A stretch of 64,000 nt of DNA from Constrictibacter sp. MBR-5 (GCF_040549485.1 NZ_JBEPTK010000006.1:1-64000), one strand, 5' to 3'. Shown: positions 7,323 to 15,967, counted from the first letter of the stretch. The notes: generated by a model not told the origin, from the letters alone. A program made the numbers and translations.

Positions 7323-8222
7323 TTAGTAGCTGTAGAGGCGGTTGCGGACCGGGTAGCGTCCATCGAATGTGATCGGCACGCCGGCACCCGTGTCCGGATC
7401 TACCGCGTGAATATGGAGATGCGGCTCGGTCGTATTGCCAGAGTTCCCGACCAGCCCCATCAGGTCGCCGACGCGCACGTCCTGGCCGGGTTCGACCCTG
7501 ACGCTGCCGCGCTGAAGATGCGCCAGTTCGACCTGCAGCCCGCCGCATAAGAGCACCACATGGTTGCCTGCCGGGTTCTCGCGGTCAGCCTCCGGCGGCG
7601 GTAGATCCGGAAGCCCGTCTACGGTCGACATGACGGCTCCATCACACGGCGCCACTACCTGCTTCCCGAAGATCTCGTAATTGTCCAGTTTGCGCGGAAG
7701 GATCCCCCTGGCGCGGAAGCCTGCGGGGCCGATCGCAGTGATATCGGCCGCGAAACGCTGCGCCTCATGGCTGACATGTCGGTTTAGAAGCATGACGCCA
7801 CCGCCCTGGCCTACGATGAAGCGGCCGTCCCGGAGCGGAAAAGCGAGGTCAATTGTCCGTCCGGGCGGAAGAAGTCCGCTGACGACATAAGCCAGCGCGG
7901 CGCTGAACGCGACGAGGGAGAGAATGGTAGGGAGATGTGTCCAAAGGAACCCTGCGAACGGTGGCGCCCACGGCCGCCGTGCATGGTGAACGAAGGAACG
8001 GATGGCCGCCGCCGCAACGAGTGCGAGCAGCGCGAACCGCACGTAGAAGCCTGCCATATCCCAGCGACCGACGAGCATGATCAACGCCACGAATGCGCAG
8101 GCGTCGGTCACCACGAGCAGCCAACTCAAAGCAGAAGGCTCGTTCAGCCGCCAAATCCGCCAAGCGTAGAACAGCGGCAGACCGAGGCAGACGGCCAGCA
8201 GGATGATGACGAGAGCGATCAT
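7323..8222 (-). CDS. Membrane-anchored M23-family metallopeptidase
   Basis: A 299-residue protein. Roughly the first 130 residues contain four hydrophobic membrane segments. The C-terminal half is an M23/LytM (lysostaphin-like) peptidase domain: a zinc-binding His-x-x-x-Asp-like element in 'QRFAADI', 'LAHLQRGSV', and 'GNSGNTTEPHLHIHA', which carries the HxH metal/catalytic pair. M23 enzymes cut peptide cross-links in peptidoglycan. Some in this subgroup, with an N-terminal membrane domain, may be structural or regulatory. It is convergent with the ferredoxin gene. As island cargo it might help cell-wall passage during transfer, but that is only inference. Confidence 0.82.
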   Translation of the reverse strand: MIALVIILLAVCLGLPLFYAWRIWRLNEPSALSWLLVVTDACAFVALIMLVGRWDMAGFYVRFALLALVAAAAIRSFVHHARRPWAPPFAGFLWTHLPTILSLVAFSAALAYVVSGLLPPGRTIDLAFPLRDGRFIVGQGGGVMLLNRHVSHEAQRFAADITAIGPAGFRARGILPRKLDNYEIFGKQVVAPCDGAVMSTVDGLPDLPPPEADRENPAGNHVVLLCGGLQVELAHLQRGSVRVEPGQDVRVGDLMGLVGNSGNTTEPHLHIHAVDPDTGAGVPITFDGRYPVRNRLYSY

Positions 8223-8377
8223 AGGCTGCTCTCGAATTCAGCATGCCCATCCGTGTGTCGCCGCTTCTTGGCCAGTCGCCAGAACCGCTGTAGGCGGGTT
8301 CGGCCGAGCGTTACGGGCTTCTCCATCTCCGCGCATTGGTCGTGCTATGTGCCTGGGGCAATCAGAAGGCGCGATCA

Positions 8378-8650
8378 CTAGCCGCCTTGATAGTCATCCT
8401 CCGCCGCCATGGCGTTGGGCAACTCCCGATCGAGCGCCTCGCGATACCGGACGCAGCCACGGAGAAACTGAGGCCAGGCTGGAACGGCAAGATCGTGCGG
8501 AACAGGCTCCGGCAAAAGGCCCCAAAGCTGCGGATGATGCCAGCACAGGTCGTGACCGCTACTATCGCGGTGGGCGCGGATCCCAGCGCGCAGCCGGACG
8601 ATCTCGGCGACGAGTTCATCGCGCGTGAGGCTGTCAAGATCGTCATCCAT
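8378..8650 (-). CDS. Small conserved protein of unknown function ('HDLCWHHPQLW' family)
   Basis: A 90-residue protein with an N-terminal acidic helix ('DLDSLTRDELVAEIVRLRAGIRAHRD'), then 'SSGHDLCWHHPQLWGLLPE' and 'WPQFLRGCVRYREALD'. I recall this His/Cys/Trp-rich pattern as a conserved hypothetical family in proteobacteria, but I know no function. Cys and several His could bind a metal. The ATG at 8650 fits the usual family start; an in-frame ATG at 8674 would add 8 residues. Neither has a strong ribosome binding site. It lies in the island, downstream of the integrase and in the same direction. Confidence 0.65.
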   Translation of the reverse strand: MDDDLDSLTRDELVAEIVRLRAGIRAHRDSSGHDLCWHHPQLWGLLPEPVPHDLAVPAWPQFLRGCVRYREALDRELPNAMAAEDDYQGG

Positions 8651-8932
8651 TTCGATCACCAACTCTGGCAGCATGACAGTGGAAAATCCGTGCTCCCCCG
8701 GTATCGGTTCGCAAGAGGGCGCCGGCAAACAAGGCCGCGACAGGATGGTGAAGCCAAGGGCGCTTCGCTGCATCTGCCACCTTGGGACACATTCTGGACC
8801 TGGCCAAGAGGCCGATCCCGCTCGTCTGGCATCTAGGCCACCTGATCATCCGGAGATCCACCCAGCGACGCTTGGAGCGCGTCCAGAGAGCATCTGGGGC
8901 AGCAGCCGACAGGGACCGCTGCCCCGCCCCGG

Positions 8933-10273
8933 CTACGCTGCCTCGACCCTCAGCACTCCGTCCGGGCCAAGCACGATCCGCCGATCGTCGAGATCCGGGT
9001 CGAGCAGCCTCAGTTCATCCGCTTCACCCAGCCGGCGCAGATGCCGCCCTGCCCGCTCGCGCTCTTCGACCCAACGGCGCGCCATCTCGACAGTGCTCTG
9101 ATCATAAAAGTGATCCAGCATCCGCCTGCTGGTGCCCATTAGTTTCGCCAGCACTCCGTCGACGCACCCCCTCCCGACCATGTCGGTGGCGAAGAGGTGG
9201 CGGAGGCTGTACGGGCAATAATCGTCCGCCACGGCGTGTCCGAACTGGCAGGCGGCGATGAGGTTCTCGAACGACTTCTTCACCGAGCCGGTTGGCGTGC
9301 CATCGAAGCCGGTGAATATCGCGGTCGACGGGTCGAGCTTCCCCTCCTGCGCGTCAGTATGCCGTTTTCGGATTGCAAGGAGGTGCTCAACGACATCATC
9401 GTCGATCAGGGCGACATCGCGCCGACCGGTCTTCCCGCCCCGCACACGCAGAACACGGTCGGCAATTCGCACGTCAGCCCAGGTAAGGCCGAACGCTTCA
9501 TGCGGCCGCAGCCCTGTGTGCCTGACGACGATGATGAAGTCGCGCAAGACCGTCCGTTGGTACCGCTGCCGCTCATCTGGCGCGTTCTGGACGCGCTCCT
9601 GGGCGACAGAAATCATCCGCTCATAGTCGGTCGGGCTGATCGCTTCACGCCGGTTCTTCTTCTGCTTCATCGCCGGAACCGTCGGCACATCGGCTTTCTT
9701 CAGCCAACCCTTTGTCGCGGCATGATCCAGCAACTGCCGCAGAGCGATGTTCTCCCGGTTCAGCGTTTTCCCGGTGGGTTCCCCGTAGGTCTGCCGCTTT
9801 GCGAGAATGCGCTTACCGTTGCGATCGTAGGCGACCTGCTCCGACTGCCGAGGGCGACTGTGGTAGGTCCGCCGCCATTCCAGGTAGGCGGCGATATCGC
9901 CCTGAGTGACCGCATCGATCGTCCGGCCGAGTTCCTCGCCGAAGAAGGGGACGAAGAATCGCCGCACCACGGTTTCCTTGTTCGCGTAGTCGGAGTGCGA
10001 GGCTACTGACTTCAGGAAGCTTTGGGCAGCGCTGGCGAACGAGGGTTTCCGCACTGCCTTCTCGGCAACTCGATCCCCCTCACCTGCCTGGAAGCGGTTG
10101 TACAGGTCGACTGCACGCTGAATAGCGATGCCCAGGTCAGCCGTTCCCATAGAACGCCGAACCGGCTTGCGGCCATACTTGAAGTAACAGTAGAGGGAAT
10201 CACCGATCATGTCGGCGCGGGTGTACAACTGGAGTCCGGGAAAAATCACGTGTTTCTTCATAATGTGAGCCAT
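8933..10273 (-). CDS. Tyrosine-type site-specific recombinase (island integrase)
   Basis: A 446-residue tyrosine recombinase. An N-terminal arm-binding part and a SAM-like core-binding part (about 75-190) precede the catalytic domain (about 210-395). Catalytic residues visible: Arg256 in 'HTGLRPHEAFGLTW', Lys281 in 'GGKTGRR', Arg358/His359 in 'YSLRHLFAT' and nucleophile Tyr390 in 'LDHFYDQ'. The first His of the usual HxxR is Tyr355, and the later His (normally 'LMGHS') is Thr381. Such changes occur in active members, so activity is likely but not certain. It sits about 210 bases from the 3' end of tRNA-Gly and is transcribed away from it, the usual arrangement for an element integrated in a tRNA gene. 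Confidence 0.92.
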   Translation of the reverse strand: MAHIMKKHVIFPGLQLYTRADMIGDSLYCYFKYGRKPVRRSMGTADLGIAIQRAVDLYNRFQAGEGDRVAEKAVRKPSFASAAQSFLKSVASHSDYANKETVVRRFFVPFFGEELGRTIDAVTQGDIAAYLEWRRTYHSRPRQSEQVAYDRNGKRILAKRQTYGEPTGKTLNRENIALRQLLDHAATKGWLKKADVPTVPAMKQKKNRREAISPTDYERMISVAQERVQNAPDERQRYQRTVLRDFIIVVRHTGLRPHEAFGLTWADVRIADRVLRVRGGKTGRRDVALIDDDVVEHLLAIRKRHTDAQEGKLDPSTAIFTGFDGTPTGSVKKSFENLIAACQFGHAVADDYCPYSLRHLFATDMVGRGCVDGVLAKLMGTSRRMLDHFYDQSTVEMARRWVEERERAGRHLRRLGEADELRLLDPDLDDRRIVLGPDGVLRVEAA

Positions 10274-10346
10274 GCTTTGAAATCACCAATATCAGCATGG
10301 TATCCGAGCCGTCGATAGGCTGTCATTATTCGAAGAGCGAGCCGTG

Positions 10347-10367
10347 TTGTGCACGATTTGTGCACGA
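10347..10367. repeat. Two 10-bp direct repeats between integrase and tRNA; probable arm-type sites
   Basis: TTGTGCACGA occurs at 10347-10356 and again at 10358-10367, an 11-bp period. Each copy contains the palindrome GTGCAC. The pair lies between the integrase start and the tRNA-Gly 3' end, where tyrosine-integrase arm sites or excisionase sites usually lie. The helical-turn spacing suits cooperative protein binding on one DNA face. Confidence 0.55.
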
Positions 10368-10433
10368 CCCAGACTTTTCTAAGCCTTTGATATAGCTGAA
10401 TCGGAGATTTTCGGGCTGTGCGCGGAAACGCGA

Positions 10434-10463
10434 AAGGCGCTGGCCCGGCAGGGCTAGCGCCTT
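10434..10463 (-). terminator. Hairpin downstream of tRNA-Gly, probable terminator
   Basis: Arms 10434-10446 and 10451-10463 form a 13-bp stem with one G-T pair and a 4-nt loop. On the tRNA strand the stem ends in CCTTT followed by CGCGTTT, a modest T tract. It lies 18 bases past the tRNA 3' end, the right place for tRNA transcription termination. Confidence 0.55.
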
Positions 10464-10481
10464 GATATTGCTCCGAAAACT

Positions 10482-10556
10482 TGGAGCGGGAGAAGGGATT
10501 CGAACCCTCGACCCTCACGTTGGCAACGTGATGCTCTACCCCTGAGCTACTCCCGC
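10482..10556 (-). tRNA. tRNA-Gly (anticodon GCC)
   Basis: The minus strand gives a full 75-nt cloverleaf. The acceptor stem is GCGGGAG with CTCCCGC. The D arm carries 'AGCTCAGGGGTAGAGC', the anticodon stem 'TCACGTTGCCAACGTGA' has anticodon GCC, and the T arm is 'GAGGGTTCGAATCCC'. The discriminator and CCA end are encoded (TCCA). It reads GGC/GGT glycine codons. Its 3' end is the probable attachment site of the island to the left, so the 3' part may be element-derived but still functional. Confidence 0.97.
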
Positions 10557-10734
10557 GTCCGCGGCGCCGGTGTTCCCCGGCGTCGCGAGGGCCGGACTAT
10601 ACGCAGGCCGCGCGGCTTTGCAATATGCTTGAAAGCGGTCGGAGCGCGTTTTTTTCCAGCGGCCCCGGACACGGCCGAATCCGGCGGTCCGGAGCCCGCG
10701 CCACCGACTTCGGCAGCGAGGAGGGAGGCTCTTC

Positions 10735-12120
10735 ATGTTGATGGATTCCCGCGGCGTCGCCTTCACGGCGGCGAATCAGGCGGCGGTCGACGCCTTCGAC
10801 AAAGCCGTCGAGGCCTATCTCCGCTTCGGCCGCGACACCGGCGATCGTTTGCGTCAGGTCGCCGCCGTCGATCCGGACATGCCGATGGCGCACGTGCTGC
10901 GCGGCTATTTCTTCCACCTGATGGGCAATGCCGCCCTGCAGCCCCGGGCGCGCCGCGCGTTGGAGACGGCCGAAGCCGCCAGCGCCAGGCTCCTGCCGCG
11001 CGAGCGCATGCACCTCGCCGCCCTCGCCGCCTGGTGCGACGGCGATCTGTGGCGCACCGTCGGCATCCTCGAGGAACTGCTGATCGACCATCCGCGCGAC
11101 GTTCTCGCGCTGAAGATCGCCCATTTCATCCACTTCTACACGGGCGAGGTACAGCATCATCGCGACTCGGTGGCACGGGTCCTCTACGCCTGGGACGAGT
11201 CCGTCCCCGGCTACGGGTTCGTCCTGGGCATGCGCGCCTTCGGCCTCGAGGAGGCCGGCGAGTATGTCGAGGCGGAGCGGCTGGGGCGGATCGCGGTCGG
11301 GATGGCACCGGCCGACGCCTGGGCGGGGCACGCCGTCGCGCACGTGATGGAGATGCAGGGCCGCCACCGCGAGGGGATCGCCTGGATCGCGGCGCACGAG
11401 GCGGACTGGGAACAGGCGAACAATTTCGCTTACCACCTCTGGTGGCACCAGTCCCTGTACCATCTGGCGCTCGAGCAGCACGATGCGGTGCTCGACCTTT
11501 ACGACAGGCGCGTGCGGGCCGACCTGTCGGACGACTATCTGGACATCGCCAACGCCACCTCGCTGCTGCTGCGGCTGGACATGCGCGGCGTCGACGTGGG
11601 CGACCGGTGGATCGAGCTGGCCGACAAGGCGCGCACGCGCATCCACGACCATATCTTCCCGTTCATCGACGCACATTTCATGATGCCCCTCGCCGCGACC
11701 GGCGACCGCGCCCGGTGCGAGGATTTCATGGTCTCGATGCGGGGCTGGGCGGACGCCCACCGCGAGGCGTCGATGAGCCCGATCGTGAACGAGGTCGGCC
11801 TTCCGCTTTCGGAGGCCGTCTATGCCTACGGAACCGGCGACTACGGCGCCGTGGTCGATCTGCTGATGCCGGTGCGCTACCGCATCCAGCGCGTCGGCGG
11901 CAGCCATGCGCAACGCGATGTGTTTCAGCAGATGCTGATCGAGTCGGCATTGCGGGCCGGGCGGGCGCCGATCGCGCGGGCCCTGCTGACCGAGCGCCGC
12001 GCGACCAAGCCGTTCAGCCCCGCCGCCTGGAAGAACTACGCCCGGGCGCTCGACAGCCTCGGCGACGCCGACGGTGCCGCCGAGGCGCGCCGCGAGGCCG
12101 AAGCCCTTCTCGCCGCCTGA
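10735..12120 (+). CDS. TTC38-like tetratricopeptide repeat protein (copy 1)
   Basis: A 461-residue cytoplasmic protein with no signal peptide, built of helical TPR-like pairs throughout. It resembles the tetratricopeptide-repeat-38 (TTC38) family, conserved from bacteria to animals but without a known biochemical role. Visible family features include 'DPDMPMAHVLRGYF', 'WDESVPGYGFVLGMRAFGLEEAG' and 'AWAGHAVAHVMEMQGRHREGIAWI', rich in conserved His and Trp. A GAGGGAGG sits about 6 bases before ATG 10735. The next gene, 18 bases downstream, encodes a paralogue of exactly the same length, so the two form an operon from a tandem duplication. The family call rests on motif pattern. Confidence 0.8.
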   Translation: MLMDSRGVAFTAANQAAVDAFDKAVEAYLRFGRDTGDRLRQVAAVDPDMPMAHVLRGYFFHLMGNAALQPRARRALETAEAASARLLPRERMHLAALAAWCDGDLWRTVGILEELLIDHPRDVLALKIAHFIHFYTGEVQHHRDSVARVLYAWDESVPGYGFVLGMRAFGLEEAGEYVEAERLGRIAVGMAPADAWAGHAVAHVMEMQGRHREGIAWIAAHEADWEQANNFAYHLWWHQSLYHLALEQHDAVLDLYDRRVRADLSDDYLDIANATSLLLRLDMRGVDVGDRWIELADKARTRIHDHIFPFIDAHFMMPLAATGDRARCEDFMVSMRGWADAHREASMSPIVNEVGLPLSEAVYAYGTGDYGAVVDLLMPVRYRIQRVGGSHAQRDVFQQMLIESALRAGRAPIARALLTERRATKPFSPAAWKNYARALDSLGDADGAAEARREAEALLAA

Positions 12121-12137
12121 CCGCAGGAGACATTCGC

Positions 12138-13523
12138 ATGCGCACCTACCCCGATGCCCGCGGTCTGCCGCTGACCGCCGTGGCCGCCTCCGCGGTGGCA
12201 GCGTACGACCGGGCCATAGACGCCTACCTCGCCAGTGCGGCGGATACCGGAGCGCGGGTTGAAGCGGTGATCCTGGCGGATCCGGGGATGCCGATGGCGC
12301 ACTGTCTGGAAGGCTACCTCCTCATCCTCGCCGGCCTGCCCGACACACTCCGCCGCGCACCCGCCAGCCTGTCCGCCGCCCGGCGGCGCGCCGAGGCGGG
12401 GACGGCGCGCGAACGGGCGCACGTGGACGCCCTCGCCGCCTGGTGCGCCGGCGACATCCGCGGCACCATCGACCGTCTCGAGGCGATTCTGGTGGAGCAC
12501 CCGCGGGACATCCTGGCGTTCCGGATCGCCCATTACCTGCATTTCTTCATCGGCGACCTCTTCCAGATGCGGGATTCCGCGGCGCGCGTCATCGCGCGCT
12601 GGGACGAGAGCGTCCCGGGATACGGCTATGTGCTCGGCTGCCGCGCCTTTGGACTCGAGGAGACGGGCGATCTCGCGGCGGCCGAACGCGACGGCATGCG
12701 CGCGATCGAGATCAACGAGCACGACATCTGGGCGGGCCATGCGGTCGCGCACGTCTTCGAAACCGCCGGGCGGCCGCTCGAGGGCATCGCGTGGATAGAC
12801 CGCTATCGCAGTGCCTGGGAGGGCCACGGGACGTTCGCGCGCCACCTGCTGTGGCACCGCTGCCTCTATTTCCTGGAGATGGAGAAGCACGATGCGGTCC
12901 TCGACCAGTACGACACGCTGGTCTGGACGGCATCCTCGGAGGACAATCTCGATGTCGCCAACGCCGCGTCGCTCCTGATGCGCTTGGAAATGCTCGGGGT
13001 CGACGTCGGGCGACGGTGGGAGGCGGTCGCCGAAGTGTCGGCCGGCCGTGTCGGGTTCCACAACCGGCCGTTCAACGACGCGCACATGATGCTGGCGATG
13101 GTCCATGGCAGCCGGCGCAATTCGGCGGCACGCATGCTGGAGGAGATGCGCCATTACGCCTCCACGGCCACGACGACGGTGGCACCGATCATGCGCGAGA
13201 TCGGGGTGCCGCTGTGCGAGGCGATCACGGCCTATGCGGAAGGCGCATTCGGCCGCGCCGTCGATCTCATGATGCCGATCCGCTACCGTTGGTACGTGCT
13301 CGGCGGCAGCTGGGCGCAGCGTGACGTCTTTCAGCGCATGCTGATCGAAGCCGCCTTCGCCGCGGGCCGCCTGCCCCTGGCGCGCGCCCTCCTCGCCGAG
13401 CGCGTCGCCGTGATGCCGCGCAGCCTGCCGAGCTGGCGGCGGTACGCCACGGTCCTCGATGCTGCGGGCGACCCTGCCGCAGCCTCGGCGGCCAGACGCG
13501 AAGCGGATCGGCTGGCCGCCTAG
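12138..13523 (+). CDS. TTC38-like tetratricopeptide repeat protein (copy 2)
   Basis: Also 461 residues and collinear with the preceding protein. Shared blocks include 'MPMAHCLEGY' versus 'MPMAHVLRGY', 'WDESVPGYGYVLGCRAFGLEE', 'WAGHAVAHVFETAGRPLEGIAWI' and 'GGSWAQRDVFQRMLIEAAFAAGR'. The start is set by AGGAGA 7 bases before ATG 12138; the frame is open far upstream through the first gene, but that reading is Arg/Pro-rich and non-coding. The two copies have diverged well beyond a recent duplication, suggesting distinct partners or hetero-dimer formation. Function is unknown. Confidence 0.8.
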   Translation: MRTYPDARGLPLTAVAASAVAAYDRAIDAYLASAADTGARVEAVILADPGMPMAHCLEGYLLILAGLPDTLRRAPASLSAARRRAEAGTARERAHVDALAAWCAGDIRGTIDRLEAILVEHPRDILAFRIAHYLHFFIGDLFQMRDSAARVIARWDESVPGYGYVLGCRAFGLEETGDLAAAERDGMRAIEINEHDIWAGHAVAHVFETAGRPLEGIAWIDRYRSAWEGHGTFARHLLWHRCLYFLEMEKHDAVLDQYDTLVWTASSEDNLDVANAASLLMRLEMLGVDVGRRWEAVAEVSAGRVGFHNRPFNDAHMMLAMVHGSRRNSAARMLEEMRHYASTATTTVAPIMREIGVPLCEAITAYAEGAFGRAVDLMMPIRYRWYVLGGSWAQRDVFQRMLIEAAFAAGRLPLARALLAERVAVMPRSLPSWRRYATVLDAAGDPAAASAARREADRLAA

Positions 13524-13567
13524 GCCGTTCGGCTCGTGACTATCAGATTGCGGAAGCCCCGGATTCC

Positions 13568-13608
13568 CGGCACTTTTGTGGCAATACGATGGCGGCGCAC
13601 TGTTTGCA
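13568..13608 (+). promoter_or_regulatory. Two sigma54-like promoter candidates before aapJ
   Basis: The sigma54 consensus needs GG and GC elements 10 bases apart (TGGCAC-N5-TTGCA). Candidate 1 has GG at 13569-13570, then exactly 10 bases, then GC at 13581-13582, reading CGGCACT-TTTG-TGGC. Candidate 2 has GG at 13594-13595 and GC at 13606-13607, with a perfect TTGCA in the -12 element but GGCGC instead of GGCAC. Both lie 60-100 bases before the aapJ start. Nitrogen control by RpoN/NtrC would suit an amino-acid transporter linked to PII. No clear NtrC site was found. Confidence 0.4.
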
Positions 13609-13666
13609 GGAGCGGACCATCGAACAAGGGCCATGCGAAGAGTGGCCGTCAAACAGGAGGCACAGA

Positions 13667-14695
13667 ATGCAGTTCGGGAAGATCGCGGCGACGGCAGCAG
13701 CACTCGCCTTCACGGCCTTTACCGGCACGGCTCACGCCGGGCCAACGATCGACGCCATCAAGCAGCGCGGCGAGCTTCGCTGCGGCGTGAACACCGGCCT
13801 CGCCGGCTTCTCGATCGCCGACGGCCAGGGCAAGTGGACCGGCCTCGACGCCGACATGTGCCGCGTCATGGCGGCCGCCCTCCTCGGCGACGCGAACAAA
13901 GTGCAGTGGGTCCCCCTGTCGGCGCAGCAGCGGTTCACCGCGCTCCAGTCGGGCGAAATCGACATCCTGTCGCGGAACACGACCTGGACCCTCACCCGCG
14001 ATGCGTCGCTCGGCCTCGTCTTCGCCGGCGTCACCTTCTACGACGGCCAGGGCTTCATGGTGCCCGCCAGCCTGGGCGTGAAGAGCGCCAAGGAACTCTC
14101 CGGCGCCGAGGTCTGCGTGCAGACCGGCACCACGACGGAACTGAACCTCGCCGACTATTTCCGCGCCAACGGCATGGAGTTCAAGCCGGTCGTCTTCGAA
14201 TCCCTGGAGGAATCGAAGGTCGCCTTCTTCAACGGCCGCTGCCAGGTCTATACGACGGACGCATCCGGCCTCGCGTCGATCCGTGCCGTCGATGCGTCCA
14301 AGCCCGAGGACTACGTCATCCTCCCCGAACTGATTTCCAAGGAGCCGCTGGGTCCGGTCGTTCGGCGCGGCGACGAGGAATGGTTCACGATCGCCAAGTG
14401 GGCGATCTATGCCACGCTCGAGGCCGAAGAAGCGGGCGTGACGTCCAAGAACGTCGACAAGATGAAGGCGGAGAGCAAGAATCCGACGGTTCAGCGCCTG
14501 CTGGGCACCTCCGGCGACATGGGCAAGCTGCTCGGCCTCGACCCCGACTGGGCCTATCGCATCATCAAGCAGGTCGGCAATTACGGCGAGATCTACAACC
14601 GGTCCGTCGGCCCCGAGACGCCGCTCAAGCTCGAGCGTGGCCTGAACGCGCTCTGGACCGACGGCGGCCTTATGTACGCGATGCCGATCCGCTGA
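13667..14695 (+). CDS. aapJ: General L-amino acid ABC transporter, periplasmic binding protein
   Basis: A 342-residue solute-binding protein of the AapJ/BztA type. It has a Sec signal peptide (basic MQFGK, hydrophobic core, cleavage about residue 24 after 'TAHA'). The mature part starts 'GPTIDAIKQRGELRCGVNTGLAGFSIADGQGKWTGLDADMCR', typical of this family. It binds a broad range of L-amino acids in the periplasm for the AapQMP membrane complex. AGGAGG 8 bases before ATG 13667 fixes the start. It heads a five-gene operon aapJ-Q-M-P-PII. Length and sequence fit full function. Confidence 0.95.
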   Translation: MQFGKIAATAAALAFTAFTGTAHAGPTIDAIKQRGELRCGVNTGLAGFSIADGQGKWTGLDADMCRVMAAALLGDANKVQWVPLSAQQRFTALQSGEIDILSRNTTWTLTRDASLGLVFAGVTFYDGQGFMVPASLGVKSAKELSGAEVCVQTGTTTELNLADYFRANGMEFKPVVFESLEESKVAFFNGRCQVYTTDASGLASIRAVDASKPEDYVILPELISKEPLGPVVRRGDEEWFTIAKWAIYATLEAEEAGVTSKNVDKMKAESKNPTVQRLLGTSGDMGKLLGLDPDWAYRIIKQVGNYGEIYNRSVGPETPLKLERGLNALWTDGGLMYAMPIR

Positions 14696-14763
14696 CGACA
14701 TCGGCCGCGGCCTGACGGACGCACTCCGGCCGGCCGCGGCTCCGCGATCCGGAGGCCGCAGCA

Positions 14764-15966
14764 ATGGCGACCCGCTCCGAGCCCCGCCTCCAGGCGATCG
14801 CGGCAAAGCCCGCATCGCCTGCGTGGTGGCGCAATCCCGACGTGCGCGCCGTCATCTATCAGGTGCTCGCGCTGCTTCTCGTGATTCTCATCGGGACCTA
14901 TCTCGTCTCGATCACCATGCACAATCTCGAAGTCCGGGGCATTCGATCCGGCTTCGGCTATCTCGATCACGAAGCTGGATTCCGGGTCGGGGAGACCCTG
15001 ATCTCCTACACGGCGGCGGACTCCTACGGCCGGGCGATCATCGTTGGCCTCCTCAACACCCTGCGCGTCTCCATCATCGCCATCGTCCTGGCCACGATCA
15101 TCGGCACGGTCGTCGGCATCGCGCGCCTGTCGAAGAACTGGCTGCTGGCCAAGCTGGCCTCGGGCTACGTCGAACTCGTCCGCAACATCCCGCTCCTGCT
15201 TCAGCTGTTCTTCTGGTACTCGGCCATCACCGGCCTTCTGCCCGCGGTATCGGCGGCGGTGGAACTCCTGCCGGGCATCTATCTCAGCAAGAGCGGCCTG
15301 ATGTATCCGGTGCCGGTGGAAAGCCCGGCGCACCTGTGGATGGCGAGCGCCTTCCTCGTCGCCGTCGTCGCGTCCGTCTTCTACACGCGCTGGGCGAACC
15401 GACGGCAGGAGACGACCGGGGTCCGGCCACCGGTCGTCCAGGTGGTCGCCCTCCTGATCGTCGGCCTCGTCGCCGCCGCCTGGCTCGCCGGCGGTGCCCC
15501 GACGGCCTTCGACGCACCGGCGAAGTCGCGCTTCACCTATACCGGCGGTGCGAGCATCTCCCCCGAATTCCTCGCGCTGCTGCTCGGCCTCACCATCTAC
15601 ACGGCCGGCTTCATCGCGGAGATCGTCCGCAGCGGCATCCTGGCGGTGCCATGGGGCCAGACCGAGGCCGCCTCCTCGCTCGGGCTGCGCCGCGGACTGG
15701 TGCTGCGTCTGGTCGTCCTGCCCCAGGCGCTGCGCGTCATCGTCCCGCCGATGACCAGCCAGTATCTGAACATCACCAAGAACAGTTCGCTCGCAGTCGC
15801 CATCGGCTATCCGGATCTCGTCTCCGTGACCAACACGACGCTGAACCAGACCGGTCAGGCGATCGAATGCATCAGCATCATGATGGGCATCTACCTGACC
15901 ATCAGTCTCGCCATCTCGTTGACGATGAACTGGTACAACAAGCGCGTCGCGCTGGTGGAGCGCTGA
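14764..15966 (+). CDS. aapQ: General L-amino acid ABC transporter, permease AapQ
   Basis: A 400-residue inner-membrane permease of the HisM/GlnP type. It has the long N-terminal region and extra membrane segments that distinguish AapQ/BztB from short permeases. The coupling 'EAA' loop appears as 'EAASSLGLRRGLVLRLVVLPQALRVIVPP' (about residues 300-328) and contacts the ATPase AapP. A second hallmark is 'NTLRVSIIAIVLATIIGTVVGIARLS'. The start ATG has GGAGG upstream. It ends 1 base before aapM begins, so translation is coupled. It forms a heterodimer with AapM. Confidence 0.95.
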   Translation: MATRSEPRLQAIAAKPASPAWWRNPDVRAVIYQVLALLLVILIGTYLVSITMHNLEVRGIRSGFGYLDHEAGFRVGETLISYTAADSYGRAIIVGLLNTLRVSIIAIVLATIIGTVVGIARLSKNWLLAKLASGYVELVRNIPLLLQLFFWYSAITGLLPAVSAAVELLPGIYLSKSGLMYPVPVESPAHLWMASAFLVAVVASVFYTRWANRRQETTGVRPPVVQVVALLIVGLVAAAWLAGGAPTAFDAPAKSRFTYTGGASISPEFLALLLGLTIYTAGFIAEIVRSGILAVPWGQTEAASSLGLRRGLVLRLVVLPQALRVIVPPMTSQYLNITKNSSLAVAIGYPDLVSVTNTTLNQTGQAIECISIMMGIYLTISLAISLTMNWYNKRVALVER

Positions 15967-15967
15967 C

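Noticed and set aside
1-10480. Second copy of the tRNA-Gly 3' end as the far attachment site
   Set aside because: By eye no copy of the T-arm and acceptor sequence was found left of the integrase, so no left att site is claimed. It probably lies outside the window.
10629-13523. A 964-codon frame that would join the two TTC38-like genes
   Set aside because: The first half is a +1-type shadow of copy 1 with no protein character. Copy 2 has its own AGGAGA and ATG at 12138.
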